64,000 bases of DNA, taken from NCBI GenBank assembly GCA_002105175.1, contig MCGE01000041.1, positions 62,001 through 126,000 on the forward strand, given 5' to 3'. The notes below the pieces were generated by a model, which was given only the letters and a program-made list of their open reading frames with translations, ran no database searches and was not told where the DNA came from. Both the position numbers and the translations under genes were made by a program. Origin of the DNA: Absidia repens. Taxonomy: Eukaryota; Mucoromycota; Mucoromycetes; Mucorales; Cunninghamellaceae. This document shows positions 1 to 10,593 of this stretch, one piece after another (within the stretch, counting starts at the first letter, position 1; each line of letters begins with the position of its first letter).

Positions 1-335
1 TTCGGCATTGACTGTATTAAAAATATGAAGCGTTTTCAATTGAATTATATTGAACCAAAGAAAGATGCTCAAGAAAAATTTTCATCAGATCTTAAAAATG
101 ACTTGAAATCCACTGTATGGCTTACTGGAGGATGCAAATCCTGGTATCAGAATGACAATAGCGGGGTAGGTTGAAACTACACAATACAATATCGTACAAA
201 TCATTTTTAATTCGTTCTATATCGCGATAGTCTGTGAATCTTTGGTCTGGAACGGTAACTTCTTTTTGGTGGAACTTGAGAAACCCGACGATTAAGGATT
301 TTGTTCAAGGCCATGAGAGCAAGAAGCTAGTATAG
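1..335 (+). CDS. 3' end of a flavin-containing monooxygenase (partial, tandem paralogue)
   Basis: The 5' part lies outside the window. Two exons are visible: 1-165, open in frame from base 1, and 231-335, which ends in TAG. They are separated by a 65-nt intron (166-230) that starts GTAGGT and ends in AG. The encoded tail contains the pattern KSTVWLTGGCKSWYQ, followed after the intron by NLWSGTVTSFWWNLR. It aligns without gaps of consequence to the end of the next gene (KTVWATGCNSWYKD, then LWSSTVSSFYWKLW), and the last intron sits at the same place in both. The two genes are therefore tandem paralogues in the same orientation, about 310 bp apart. The family oxidises carbonyl or soft-nucleophile substrates using FAD, NADPH and O2. 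The substrate cannot be told from this fragment. Confidence 0.8.
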
Positions 336-649
336 GCCGATTTGATATGTTTTTTCACTTTTTAAATAAACACAGGAACGATTATTTTAAGTGGGGGAAA
401 CCATGCATAAAAAGAAGAAAAATCATATGATTTCATTGTATTGTCATACCACCAACACCTTTAATCGTAGAATATCTGTTAGTCAAGCCTATTCTCACCA
501 CTCATCACTCACACCATGCGTGTCAGAAAAAAAAGTCTGACTGCATTAAACTCCGGTAACACAGGCGGACCTACACTTAAATAAAGAAATGCTGATCGTT
601 CTTTTTTCTTTTTCTTGTTGATATTTTTCACCACCGTAAATCTTCTTTA
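336..649. other. intergenic region between tandem monooxygenase genes
   Basis: This 314-bp spacer holds the end of the first monooxygenase transcript and the promoter of the second. An AAATAAA stretch near 364 could be the polyadenylation signal of the upstream gene. No ORF, tRNA or clear TATA box was seen. Confidence 0.4.
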
Positions 650-2538
650 ATGGCCCCTTCGCTTTCTATTGGTATTATCGGCTCTGGGTAAGATAAAATA
701 AACACGAAGAAAACGGGAATAGTGCAATGACTTAACGCGTTTGTATTATTATTATATAGCTTCAGTGGCATATGCGCTGCCATTCAAGTAGAGAAGCAAC
801 TTGGAATCAAAGCAACTATATTCGAATCGTCTGATGATGTTGGTGGTACCTGGAATCATAACTTCTACCCTGGCTGTGCGTCCGATGTACCCTCCCACCT
901 ATATAGTCTTTCTTTTGAACCCAACCCCAGTAAGTGAACAGGCTGGAAGGAGGCTATAATTCATTGTAACAAATACATATATTTGTTTATTTTGATCGTC
1001 AGATTGGTCCCAGTGTTATTCTCCACAAGGTGAAATCCATGAATATATCCGTGGGGTGGCCAAAAAATACGATTTGTACAACCAAACCATCTTTAACACA
1101 GAAGTCGTACAGGCAGATTGGCTAGAAAACGAGAAGAAATGGGAACTCACTGTGCGGGAAAAAGAGTCTTTGGATACTCGTGTGATCTATTTCGATGTTG
1201 TGTAAGTATATCCGCCAAATCAGGGATCATGTCTAATCGTCGCCACTAATGCACACCACCCTTTTTTTAAAAAAAGATTTGCCGGCCTAGGGCCACTTCG
1301 TATTCCCAATTACCCTGATGAATTCAAATCATTCGAAGGTACCGTTGTACATACCGCCTATTGGGACAACTCTATTGATTTTACTGATAAAAGAGTAGCT
1401 GTGGTTGGAAGTGGTGCTAGGTAAACTCATAAAATATATACCAGGACAAGGGAAGGGGCAGTGGGACTCGATTAACCTTTTTGGGTCCTCTTTCATTTTA
1501 GTGCCGTCCAATTGATTCCCAAATTACAACCAATTGTATCACACATGACAAGTTATCAACGAAATCCAACATGGTGTTTGATTCGACGTCAATACAAATA
1601 CCCCAGCTTTATAAAATTCCTTTTTAGATGGGTTCCCTTGTTGATGAAGCTTTATAGACTCTCCATCTTTATTAGTGTCAGTCAAAAAATTATATATATA
1701 GTAAAAAAAAAAAAGGAAAAAAAAGCTCATCATCATATTTTATTTTATTTTTGGGGGGTGTAGCTTGAATTCTTTTATTTGAACTTTAGATACTTTGATA
1801 CCTTGTTTGGAAGGATTGTACGCAGGATGACCATATCAGAAATGAAACAACGGCTTCTCAAAAAGAACAGACCTGATCTTGTCAAAGCATTGATACCCGA
1901 TTATGACCTTGGTTGCCGTCGCATCACACCCTCTGAAATCTACTTGGAAGCCTTGGCTGAAAAAAATGTTACGGTGGAAAGATCTCACATCGCTTCCACC
2001 CGTGGGCATACTATCACTACCAATGATGGTAAAGAATTCGAATGCGATATTCTCGTTTTGGCTACTGGCTATAACACTACCGGATTTCTCGGTAATCTTC
2101 AAGGTAAGACGAAAAAAAAAAGAAAAAGAAAAAATAGCTTCTGAATGTTCTTGTGCTTGAAAAAAGAAAGAATTAATATGCTTATTTTTGAACTCTCTTA
2201 AATCCTAGTCAATGGAAGAAATAAACGGAATCTCAATCAACTTTGGGACGGCAAGTACACCAATACATACAAATCGATAGCTATTCATGAATTTCCAAAT
2301 TTCTTCATGTTACTTGGGTAAGGAAGTTTGTAGCATGATACTGACTTCATAATGACTGATACTTTTTTTTTTTGTGGTGATTTTGTTGTGGTGATTATAG
2401 ACCAGGTACGTAATGAAAAAAAAGCTATCCAATGTAATCATATTTACATTCCTTTTGTCTTCTTTATTATCATTATTTTATTACCACCACTAGCCTCACT
2501 TCTTGGTCATAACTCTGTGGTCGCCATGGCGGAAATGT

Positions 2539-2578
<40 letters not shown>

Positions 2579-2953
2579 CTGCACTTGACACTTAATCTGA
2601 TCTTTTTTAATATTACGAAAATAGTCAAGTTGACAATGCAATCCAATGTATCAAGCAACTCAAAAATGGTGTCAAGGCAATTGAACCTACAGAAAAGGCC
2701 CAAAACGAATTTGTCGCAGGGCTAAAAGGAAAACTTGGAAAAACGGTGTGGGCTACTGGTTGCAACTCTTGGTACAAGGACGCAAATGGCGAGGTATGAA
2801 AATGGCTCTAGATATATATATATTTATTATAGTGACAATCTCATTCCTTCTCATTTTATATAGGTCTTTTCCCTCTGGTCTAGTACAGTGTCTTCATTTT
2901 ATTGGAAGTTATGGAGTAATAACTTCAAGAAAGACTTTATCAAGTACACATAG
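650..2953 (+). CDS. Baeyer-Villiger-type flavin monooxygenase
   Basis: Predicted class B flavoprotein monooxygenase of 493 residues, which inserts oxygen next to a carbonyl or hydroxylates substrates using FAD and NADPH. Eleven exons: 650-687, 760-929, 1003-1201, 1277-1420, 1502-1676, 1764-2103, 2209-2317, 2401-2405, 2494-2536, 2625-2793 and 2864-2953. All junctions are GT-AG and keep the frame. The N terminus carries the FAD Rossmann motif GIIGSGFSG (residues 8-16). Residues 155-166, FEGTVVHTAYWD, fit the Baeyer-Villiger fingerprint FxGxxxHxxxW(P/D). The second, NADPH-binding Rossmann motif VVGSGAS is at 178-184. LATGY and LLGPASLLGHNSV are further family landmarks; the latter is restored only by a 5-nt exon (2401-2405). 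The length is normal for fungal members. No signal peptide is seen, so it is probably cytosolic. The substrate is unknown. Confidence 0.85.
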
Positions 2954-3039
2954 GTGATGCTTTATTGATTAGCTTATATCCACTTCAGTATTTAGTTTAT
3001 TTTGTATTATATTATATCTGTACTTTATATTTTATAAAT

Positions 3040-3600
3040 AAATATTCTACCGCATTATTGGAACTTCGGGGAATTATTGGTTGACTGTCGTCGGAGGGAG
3101 AGGGTTTGAAGTGTAGATTTTGATGGAGTGGGATCAGGCGTAAGGCAGCATTTTACACTTTTGGTGGCCAGCCTGTGTTTCCAACTGGTGAAATCAACGC
3201 TCTGTCAGTGGATATTTTTTTGTGGGGCAGGGTGAAAAAATGTATCACATTCACACTCCGTTCTTATGATTTGAAATTTCACTCATCTCTCTCTTCCTTT
3301 TTTTCTGGAATATCATTTTCTTTGAAACTCTCATTTGAGATGATAGTGGTCTTGGATTAGTGTTAGAACTTGAATCAGGGGCATTTTTGAAAATGCAATA
3401 GAAACATGCATGGGGAAGTCCTGTCATTTTGAATTCATGATTTGGGGCCACCATTAGACTAGCTTTAACTTAGTTTAGTGCTGTGGAAACACTCATTCCC
3501 TTAGTTTAGTATAAGTTGCATAGGTTTTATCTACATATAAATAAAACATGTCTTGTCTTTTTATTATTAGCCTTTCCAATACATCTAGTTTGTCTTTTTG
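3040..3600 (+). repeat. diverged copy of the interspersed hairpin repeat (family R1)
   Basis: This stretch starts 90 bp after the monooxygenase stop codon. It matches other copies in the window: a decayed TTTTGGTGGCCAGCC box near 3160, a pyrimidine tract near 3290-3310, and then the core TTAGAACTTGAATCAGGGGC at 3363. The core is followed by a GCATTTTTGAAAATGC hairpin, ATGCATGGGGAAG, and a tail with AATAAA near 3540. No coding potential was seen. The remaining sequence to 4534 holds no recognisable gene; the promoter of the next gene lies in it. Confidence 0.65.
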
Positions 3601-4534
3601 AATCAATACATACTTTATGAGCATGTAGAAAAAGGAAGTGTGTATGAGCCTAGCAGTGTGGCCTCCACTAGACTGGGACATACTGTATATATCCAGTTCG
3701 TTATTTATTACTTTTGCATGAGATATAATAATAATAATAATTCAGCATCAAACTGTAGCTAGTTGACCCCAAGGGATCGCTTACGAAGGTGTAGATGGTG
3801 CTGGGGTGTCCAATTTCATTAAAACTGTACTCTACCAACCTTCCCCTGACCGTCAGTAGGCAATATTTATGTGCGGCTATTAACCAGAAAACTTTTGGAC
3901 ACGTTATGGAAAAAATGAAATGGATTTTCAATAAATACTTAATTTTTGACGCTATGAATGGATCTGCAACATATACTTTTGTGTATGCGGTACAGACTCA
4001 GATCAATTATGTGAAAAGGCAAGGATATCTTAAAATCACATTTATTATATTTAAGAGAGCCGTCCATATCCATGAATGTGTTACATGAGGCTGAAGTAAA
4101 AGCTTGGGATGAGGTATCGGTGTAAAATTGAACCACACAAAGACTGTTCGACAACCAAGTGCAGTCAATGCCTTTGTACTGTAGCATCTGCGATAAAGAT
4201 TTGATCTCCGTGCCTTCTCTTATCTATACTATATCCATTGATAACACAAGCTGATAATAAATAGATAATAGCATAGTTCAAGTAAATGATTCTAGTTACA
4301 AACTTTAATGAATTCTATCAGCATTTTCGATAAACAGGGACAACCTTGATACCTGTCCCTGACATTTACTTGATTTGTTTCAGCCAATAAAATTTTATCT
4401 TTCTGATTTTAAAAAATGTGTGTGAAATTATTTTCAACATCCTTTAATTATATTTACTGTCGTTTCTTCACCACTATTATTATTATTCCTTGCATTGCTG
4501 TATCTCATTATCTTGAACGTAAAAACAAGTGATC

Positions 4535-7318
4535 ATGGATACCCGACCAATATCAAATTGTCTTCTTCAACCAAGACCTGAAACCCGCTTATTCCAACCA
4601 CGAGCTGAAGACATTTTGAGTGATGAAGAATTATTGGATCTCTTCCGTATCATTAAGCAAATCATACGAAAGCGACCTGATGCTGAACGGATTGCAAAGG
4701 TGGTTTTCTGTATATTCTATTCTTTGGGTGATCATATCAAGTGCTATAGACCGGCTCATGACGATACAATCATCTTCCGTGACGATCTCAATCCAGGTGG
4801 TGGTCTTAGTGCTGTGCGTGTGTCCCATAATCCAAGCTGTTGTGACATCTCCCCAACTCCTCCTCCTCCTCAGCTACTACAGCAGCAACTTGAACAGTTG
4901 CAAAAACAACAACAACCAACACAGTCAACAACTTTGGCACCTGACGAACAAGTATACACGATGGGACAACGTTGGAAGGATCTAGGACATATGGAAAATA
5001 CGGCATCGTTTCCGAAGCCCCTATCTGTATCATACCTAACTCGCCCTTCTCCAACATTACGTACAAGTTCAGCACCGATGGGAACAACTTCAGTTAACAA
5101 CGACTCATCTTCGATCGATATAGTGTCTGACTCGCATCACCATCATTTGCCGCCGCCCGCCAATGAACTTCATACTGCTATACCTACCACACATGGCATA
5201 GCGACAACGTCAGGCACATCAACTATCCCGGATTTATCCTTCCATGACTCACATCCATCATCAAATTCATTGCCACCCTCTTCAACAACATCATCAGCAC
5301 TCGGGCTACTAGACCATTCACCATCATCGAGCACCACCGAGGTTGTCATGAACTCCGATCAGGGCTCTGCAGTACGACCATATACTCACTTTAGACCATC
5401 CTATGCCATGAATTCGACAGCCCCTACCACGGCTTCTATTAGATTTGATGAACGACAAGACGCATCCTCTAACACCATCAATTATACCCAACAACCTGTA
5501 CAGAACCGCGATCCAACACCAGTGAGGCCAAATACGTCTCATTTACCACCACAACCACAGCATGATTTACCACTACCGCCTTCTTCTGTCATCAATACAA
5601 ATACAAACACTACTACTGCTGATGCGCGGTATCAGCAACTCAACTCAATGCTCCATGGACCTATGACCAACACTCGAATCCAGCCGGACCCTTCATCAAA
5701 CCAAGTCGTCATGGAACCAAAGCAGCGTGGATTTTATTATCAGTATGGCCGTATCGATCGTGAACCTCCGCTGTTGCGCCGATTTGCTGAACAAGGTGTT
5801 TTGACTCAGGCGTCCCTTTTACGAAAACGAAGGCGGCAATGCTCGGACACGGAAAACCCGTATGTTTTGTCTACTCTACCTGCTCCTACCAAAAAGCCAA
5901 AAATACCACATCGACATGGGGAATTTGAACAACGTCGTAAGTCTCCCCCCCCTTTTTTTTTTTTTTTTTTTGCTATGTGCTTATGTTTCTTTTTTTTTTT
6001 TTATTCTTATTTAGGTGATGATATAATTCACCGTATGCGCAGCATTACAATGACTGACTTGGAACAAAAATCACAACGACTAGCACCTGATTCTACTTTG
6101 GCCATTGAACATGCAGATCTGCCAGCAACACTTCAACCATCATCCATGACATCGGAGGAAGCAGCTGAACTGTTGGAACCTTCATTACGTATCTTGACCT
6201 TCCATTCGAACATGAAACCTCACCTGGACAATGGTATGAATCAAAATGGGATTTATTACAATAGCGATTATTACCGTCTTTATCTCGCCTTTATTCAATT
6301 CCAAAAGGTCTTTGCTACATTGTTTCCTCAAGAAGTGGTCAAAATCCGCAATATCAATAGTGCACTGGGCGGCAACAATGGCGAACGTGGCAGTGAAAAC
6401 AATAATAGCAACCACAAAAACGATAATGATGACGACGATGATGACGATGAATACGACCCACTTGCTATTCCGGTTCCTCCATCTTCTCAAGCTCCAAATG
6501 TATCGGCCATGTCGGAACGGGACCGTGATCGTGATCGAAACATGAATATGAAGGCATACCGTGGATGGATTGAACCCTTGTTGACCGAAACCAATTGGGC
6601 TGCATTCCGGCGGAACATTGTGGTGGGCGAACGCATGGTGTTACTGACTAAGGTAGTGGGTCAAGGGGTACTTTTGATGACCAAGGAACTCAGTGGCTCC
6701 AAGTTGCACTTGACCTTTACAAACAGTGAATGGGATGAATTTATTGGTGGACTACATATTGGCAAATGGGACGATACAGTGACGTGGAACGACGACGATG
6801 ACGACGACGACGACAACGACAACGACAACGGCGGCGGCGGAGATGTTGACCAAAACGATCACGGCGAAAGCGGTGGGAAAAACGGCAAATTGGTATTTTG
6901 GGGAATGGAAAAGTCAAGATTGGTGGAAGAATTGAAAGGCAAGTTTTCATCCGACTTCTGGTTTTACGACGACGGGACAGTGATACCCTCACAGATACGG
7001 AAGCGCTCACAGGAACGAAGGAGACAGGAACAAGCGGAAGAAATCCAGCGACAGCGTGAAGCATATGAGCATCAGCAACGACAGCAGCCAACCTTGGAAA
7101 CGGAAGACTCGATAGCGAACGCTAGTGCGATCATGAACGATGTAGAGTCACATGCACCCTCCTCGCCCTCCTCGTCTTCTTTGATCTCGGATGTACCCAC
7201 CACCTCCTCGGTAACCACATCTACGACAGCCGTTGATACTGCAACTGCTGGTCAGATTACATTATCATCGGCGACCTTACCGACCTCACTGGACAAGAAT
7301 CACGCAGACTCTGGTTAG
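4535..7318 (+). CDS. large low-complexity protein of unknown function
   Basis: Two exons, 4535-5936 and 6015-7318, encode about 901 residues. The 78-nt intron (GTAAGT...TTTAG, mostly pyrimidine) is a multiple of three without an in-frame stop, so intron retention would add a Phe-rich insert without a frameshift. I chose the ATG at 4535 as the first in this frame. I do not recognise the family. A compact N-terminal segment (about residues 25-90, with ELLDLFRIIKQIIRKRPD) and a C-terminal segment (with RGWIEPLLTETNWAAFRRN and LLMTKELSGSKLHLTF) look globular and conserved in type. Between and after them lie Gln-, Ser/Thr/Pro- and His-rich stretches, two acidic Asp runs, and basic clusters RKRRRQ and KKPKIPHRH that could be nuclear localisation signals. 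A nuclear regulatory role is possible but unproven. Confidence 0.7.
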   Translation: MDTRPISNCLLQPRPETRLFQPRAEDILSDEELLDLFRIIKQIIRKRPDAERIAKVVFCIFYSLGDHIKCYRPAHDDTIIFRDDLNPGGGLSAVRVSHNPSCCDISPTPPPPQLLQQQLEQLQKQQQPTQSTTLAPDEQVYTMGQRWKDLGHMENTASFPKPLSVSYLTRPSPTLRTSSAPMGTTSVNNDSSSIDIVSDSHHHHLPPPANELHTAIPTTHGIATTSGTSTIPDLSFHDSHPSSNSLPPSSTTSSALGLLDHSPSSSTTEVVMNSDQGSAVRPYTHFRPSYAMNSTAPTTASIRFDERQDASSNTINYTQQPVQNRDPTPVRPNTSHLPPQPQHDLPLPPSSVINTNTNTTTADARYQQLNSMLHGPMTNTRIQPDPSSNQVVMEPKQRGFYYQYGRIDREPPLLRRFAEQGVLTQASLLRKRRRQCSDTENPYVLSTLPAPTKKPKIPHRHGEFEQRRKSPPPFFFFFFAMCLCFFFFFYSYLGDDIIHRMRSITMTDLEQKSQRLAPDSTLAIEHADLPATLQPSSMTSEEAAELLEPSLRILTFHSNMKPHLDNGMNQNGIYYNSDYYRLYLAFIQFQKVFATLFPQEVVKIRNINSALGGNNGERGSENNNSNHKNDNDDDDDDDEYDPLAIPVPPSSQAPNVSAMSERDRDRDRNMNMKAYRGWIEPLLTETNWAAFRRNIVVGERMVLLTKVVGQGVLLMTKELSGSKLHLTFTNSEWDEFIGGLHIGKWDDTVTWNDDDDDDDDNDNDNGGGGDVDQNDHGESGGKNGKLVFWGMEKSRLVEELKGKFSSDFWFYDDGTVIPSQIRKRSQERRRQEQAEEIQRQREAYEHQQRQQPTLETEDSIANASAIMNDVESHAPSSPSSSSLISDVPTTSSVTTSTTAVDTATAGQITLSSATLPTSLDKNHADSG

Positions 7319-8790
7319 TTAGTTAAATATGTTATAGCTAGTTACTAGTTTTATCTTTAGATGGTGATATGATCTTCATGATCTGTATTTTGTTTTGATG
7401 GCATTTTTATTTTTACTTGAATAAAATCATTTTATATCTCTAAATTATGTTGCATTTTTTCATTTTTTTTTTAACAGGAGGTGGTTGGATTGTAGGGCAG
7501 CAGGGAGGGCGGCGTGGATCAAAAAAATGGATTTCAGGAAATTCGAGGAACTTTTTGCCGCCAATATTTTTTATTTAGGGGGATAGATAAAAAAAAAAGG
7601 GGGGGCAAGGTTCAGGACGCCGTCATTTTACACTTCTAAATTCAAAACCTGATGGATGATAGGGAAGCATTGTAAAGAACAAAAAAAAAACCAACTCTAA
7701 TGGGTGCCAGAAGCATTGTTATTGAGCTAAAGTATGGGTTTCGTTGGGATGGAATTAAACACACACATATCTTTTACTTCAATGGGTGACGTCTCGACTG
7801 GGGACCCTTTTTTTTTTTTGTGTATATCGATACCTACGCCGTTTCGCACCTGGTCAGAGTTTCGCTGGTTTTCGTTCGGGTTTTTGTAGGGGAAGTGTTT
7901 ATTATCATTGTTATGCCATTTGTAATAAAAATAATGAACTGATGTATACAGAATGTCTAGTTAAGCGAAGACTGTAGTATTTTAGAGGGAAGATGATTAC
8001 ACTGGTGACTAGGTACATTATTATTAATTGGTAGATCAACAATATGCCAACATTTCATATTAAATGATCCAGGATTGTCAATTAGTCATTTGGACTATGA
8101 GGGGATAGTGGGAAAATCGACAAGGAGAGTGGACTAGAAAGTAGGTGCTCAATAAGATGCTCACAAAGCCCACAATAACGACATTTTTTCACTATTTATG
8201 GGTCATAGTATGGTTGGCTAATAAAAAGACATACTTTATTGAGGTATATTGATAGGTACTATGCTAAGGATGAGATATCCAATGTAACAAGAGATCTAAT
8301 AGAAGCAGTATGTGGGAGATTAACAGGAAGACTAAAGGGAGTTCCGAAGAAGGGTCAGCACTATTCTAACGGCACTATCACAAAAATGTATCTAATATAC
8401 TGCACAAGACGTAATAAAGACTGGGAGAGCATTTGTTACTGAAGCACAACAATGACATAGACTAATCAATCCGAGTAATGGTAGAGTAAAAGAAATCTAT
8501 TGCACAATTCAAGAGAAAGACGAATGGAACATTTTTCAAAGAAGGAAGTAAAAATAAACATATTTTATTCAGATGTAGAAACAAACTATGGGCAAAACTA
8601 AACTAAGCTACTGAATGGTCCAAAAAGCCAACTAATGGTACCCTCCCCCAGATCCTAGATCCAGAATGAAAGAGTTTCCCCATGCATCTTGTAATCCCTG
8701 AGCTGAAACCCCTTCAACTAGTCCTGATACTAATCTAAGTCCACTGAAACCTCAAAAATTATACAATTTTGAAGAAACAAAGAAAACGAA

Positions 8791-8830
<40 letters not shown>

Positions 8831-9571
8831 GAGAACAAGTCCGATAGAAGCCGGAAAAATAGAAATGGGCGAAAATAAATTTCACGTGGGCGGGATTTGA
8901 AATGTCTTCGTTTTTTTTTGCGGTGGCTCTGATAAGAGTGGGTTGTGAATTTTTATGAATTGGCCATGGTGGATGACGAAGTATGAAAGGATGAGTACAT
9001 TGAAAAATAAGAAGTGATCGGATCATAAAAGTATAACAATTGAAAAGCATTGGAAATTTTTGGGGAGAAAGCACTTGTGCAATCACAAACACCCTAGTGC
9101 AAACGTTCTCACATACATTACATATACTTGAAACTAAGATGTCATTCTCATATCAAAGCTATGGAGAAAAAAAAAAGCCTAACGGAAACGAGGTTTTATG
9201 TCAAACTGGATCAAATATCAAGCTCAACCTTTGAGGTGATGAAGGTGATATGTAAATCATAGAGGGAAATGTAAATACATCAACGTATATTTCATAACAT
9301 GATCCAAAACTACTTTTTTATTTACTTATCAATTTGAAAGAAACATATGTCATTTAACTAATAAATCAGAATTTTTGGAGTGCAAAATAGGGAACATCTT
9401 GAATTTTGCACAGCATTTATAGACTCCGATTTTTCGGGTATGGGAAACAGGGCACATTGTATTTCACCGCACGAATGCATCCCAAGTGGGGGAACAAAGA
9501 TGTCCGAAGGCGTGTAATTTATTTTTGCTTCTTCCCTTTTGGCTTTATAATTTTCTATTTGAACGATCAAA
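7319..9571. other. gene-poor intergenic region with repeat remnants
   Basis: No convincing gene in 2.25 kb. It contains an AATAAA signal after the unknown gene (7420-7426), a (GAAA)n microsatellite at about 8791-8832, and a minus-strand R1 repeat copy (8240-8930). The last few hundred bases upstream of 9572 must hold the eL38 promoter; no TATA box is obvious. Confidence 0.5.
8240..8930 (-). repeat. interspersed hairpin repeat R1, subfamily II, minus strand
   Basis: Read on the minus strand it has the order seen in other copies: a CACGTG box (complement of 8882-8887), a TTTC microsatellite/pyrimidine tract, the core GGGGTTTCAGCTCAGGGATT, then ATGCATGGGGAAAC, and TTTATT/AATAAA near 8570. The part between 8240 and 8560 resembles 19790-19980, 50220-50510 and 57300-57480. 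No ORF of note is present. Confidence 0.65.
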
Positions 9572-10073
9572 ATGGTAAAGCGAATAAAACGATGGACGAC
9601 GATGAAAAACTATATTACAGTCAAATGGATGGATGGATGGATAGATAGATGGATAGATGGATAGATGGATGAAATAGTATCGTAACCTTTTTTTTTTTTT
9701 TTTTTGGAATAGCCCAAGCAAGTCCTCGACATTAAGCAATTCCTCGAAATCACCCGCAGAAAGGATGCCAGTTGTAAGTCCATTCAGCCTTGACGAAAAC
9801 TAATATTGGCATTGACTGATCCTCCATCCCCTCTCTTTTTTTTCCATCACCATACAGCTGCTCGCGTAAAGAAGAATGGTGACAAGTATAAGTTCAAGGT
9901 TAGATGCTCTCGCTACTTGTATACCCTTGTTGTGAACGATAAGCAAAAGGCCACCAAGCTCAGACAATCTCTCCCTCCTGGTAAGCAACTATCTAAGCAC
10001 GACCGACTGAATTTTTACTGACTTTTATTTTTTGGGGGGTGTCGCTGTAGCTCTTAGCGTTAAGGATATCTAA
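9572..10073 (+). CDS. RPL38: 60S ribosomal protein eL38
   Basis: Cytosolic large-subunit ribosomal protein of 69 residues, the usual length for eL38. Exons: 9572-9574, 9713-9773, 9858-9980 and 10051-10073. The first exon is just the ATG: the intron begins immediately after it (ATG|GTAAAG), and the second exon resumes with Pro-Lys. Recognisable segments are [30 protein letters not shown] and KLRQSLPPG, all typical of the family. An intron placed straight after the start codon is common in fungal ribosomal protein genes. The first intron carries a GATG/GATA microsatellite and a long T tract before its acceptor. The gene converges on the PL8 lyase gene on the minus strand. Confidence 0.95.
9627..9672 (+). 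repeat. GATG/GATA tetranucleotide microsatellite in eL38 intron 1
   Basis: About eleven tandem tetranucleotide units (ATGG and ATAG variants) lie inside the first intron of the eL38 gene, just before its T-rich acceptor region. Confidence 0.9.
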
Positions 10074-10593
10074 ACAACAGGATCGATAAAAATCTAGTTT
10101 AGCTCTTTAACATACTTTTTTTTTGCTCGACGACTTGTATGTGAATAAAAGAAATATATATATATATAAAGTCAATTACAATCATTTTTTGGACTAGTAG
10201 TATATCATAGTATATTATAGAATTCTAGCAGATGGAGATGAAGGAAGTCAAGTGAATACAATAGTGACAAAAAAGGGGAGGCACAGGGATGATAGAAAAT
10301 GGCCAGATTATAGTGAGTCCTGTATGTAATAAATGAAATAATAAAGTCAATCATCAACAACATGTATCATCATTTGGGACTATATTTATATCATATATCA
10401 AAAAGCAGGGTCTTCTTTTATTGAATATTGAGATAATAATTGCAGTATGATCAAATGAAGTGACAAAAAAAAAAAAAAAATTAGAGAATTACTATACTAT
10501 AAGTGTACAAATAATAAATATCTAAAACGCATAAATATAAACAAGAAGAATAAAAATGTAAACTAAACTAAACTAAATGGTTGGGTGGATTCA
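10074..10593. other. convergent 3' flanks of eL38 and PL8 genes
   Basis: A 520-bp AT-rich spacer between two convergent genes. AATAAA-type signals for eL38 (near 10144) and complementary TTTATT motifs for the minus-strand gene are present. No ORF or RNA gene was recognised. Confidence 0.5.

Noticed and set aside
6741..7091. 116-codon Arg-rich minus-strand ORF
   Set aside because: Shadow of the acidic Asp-codon run of the plus-strand gene.
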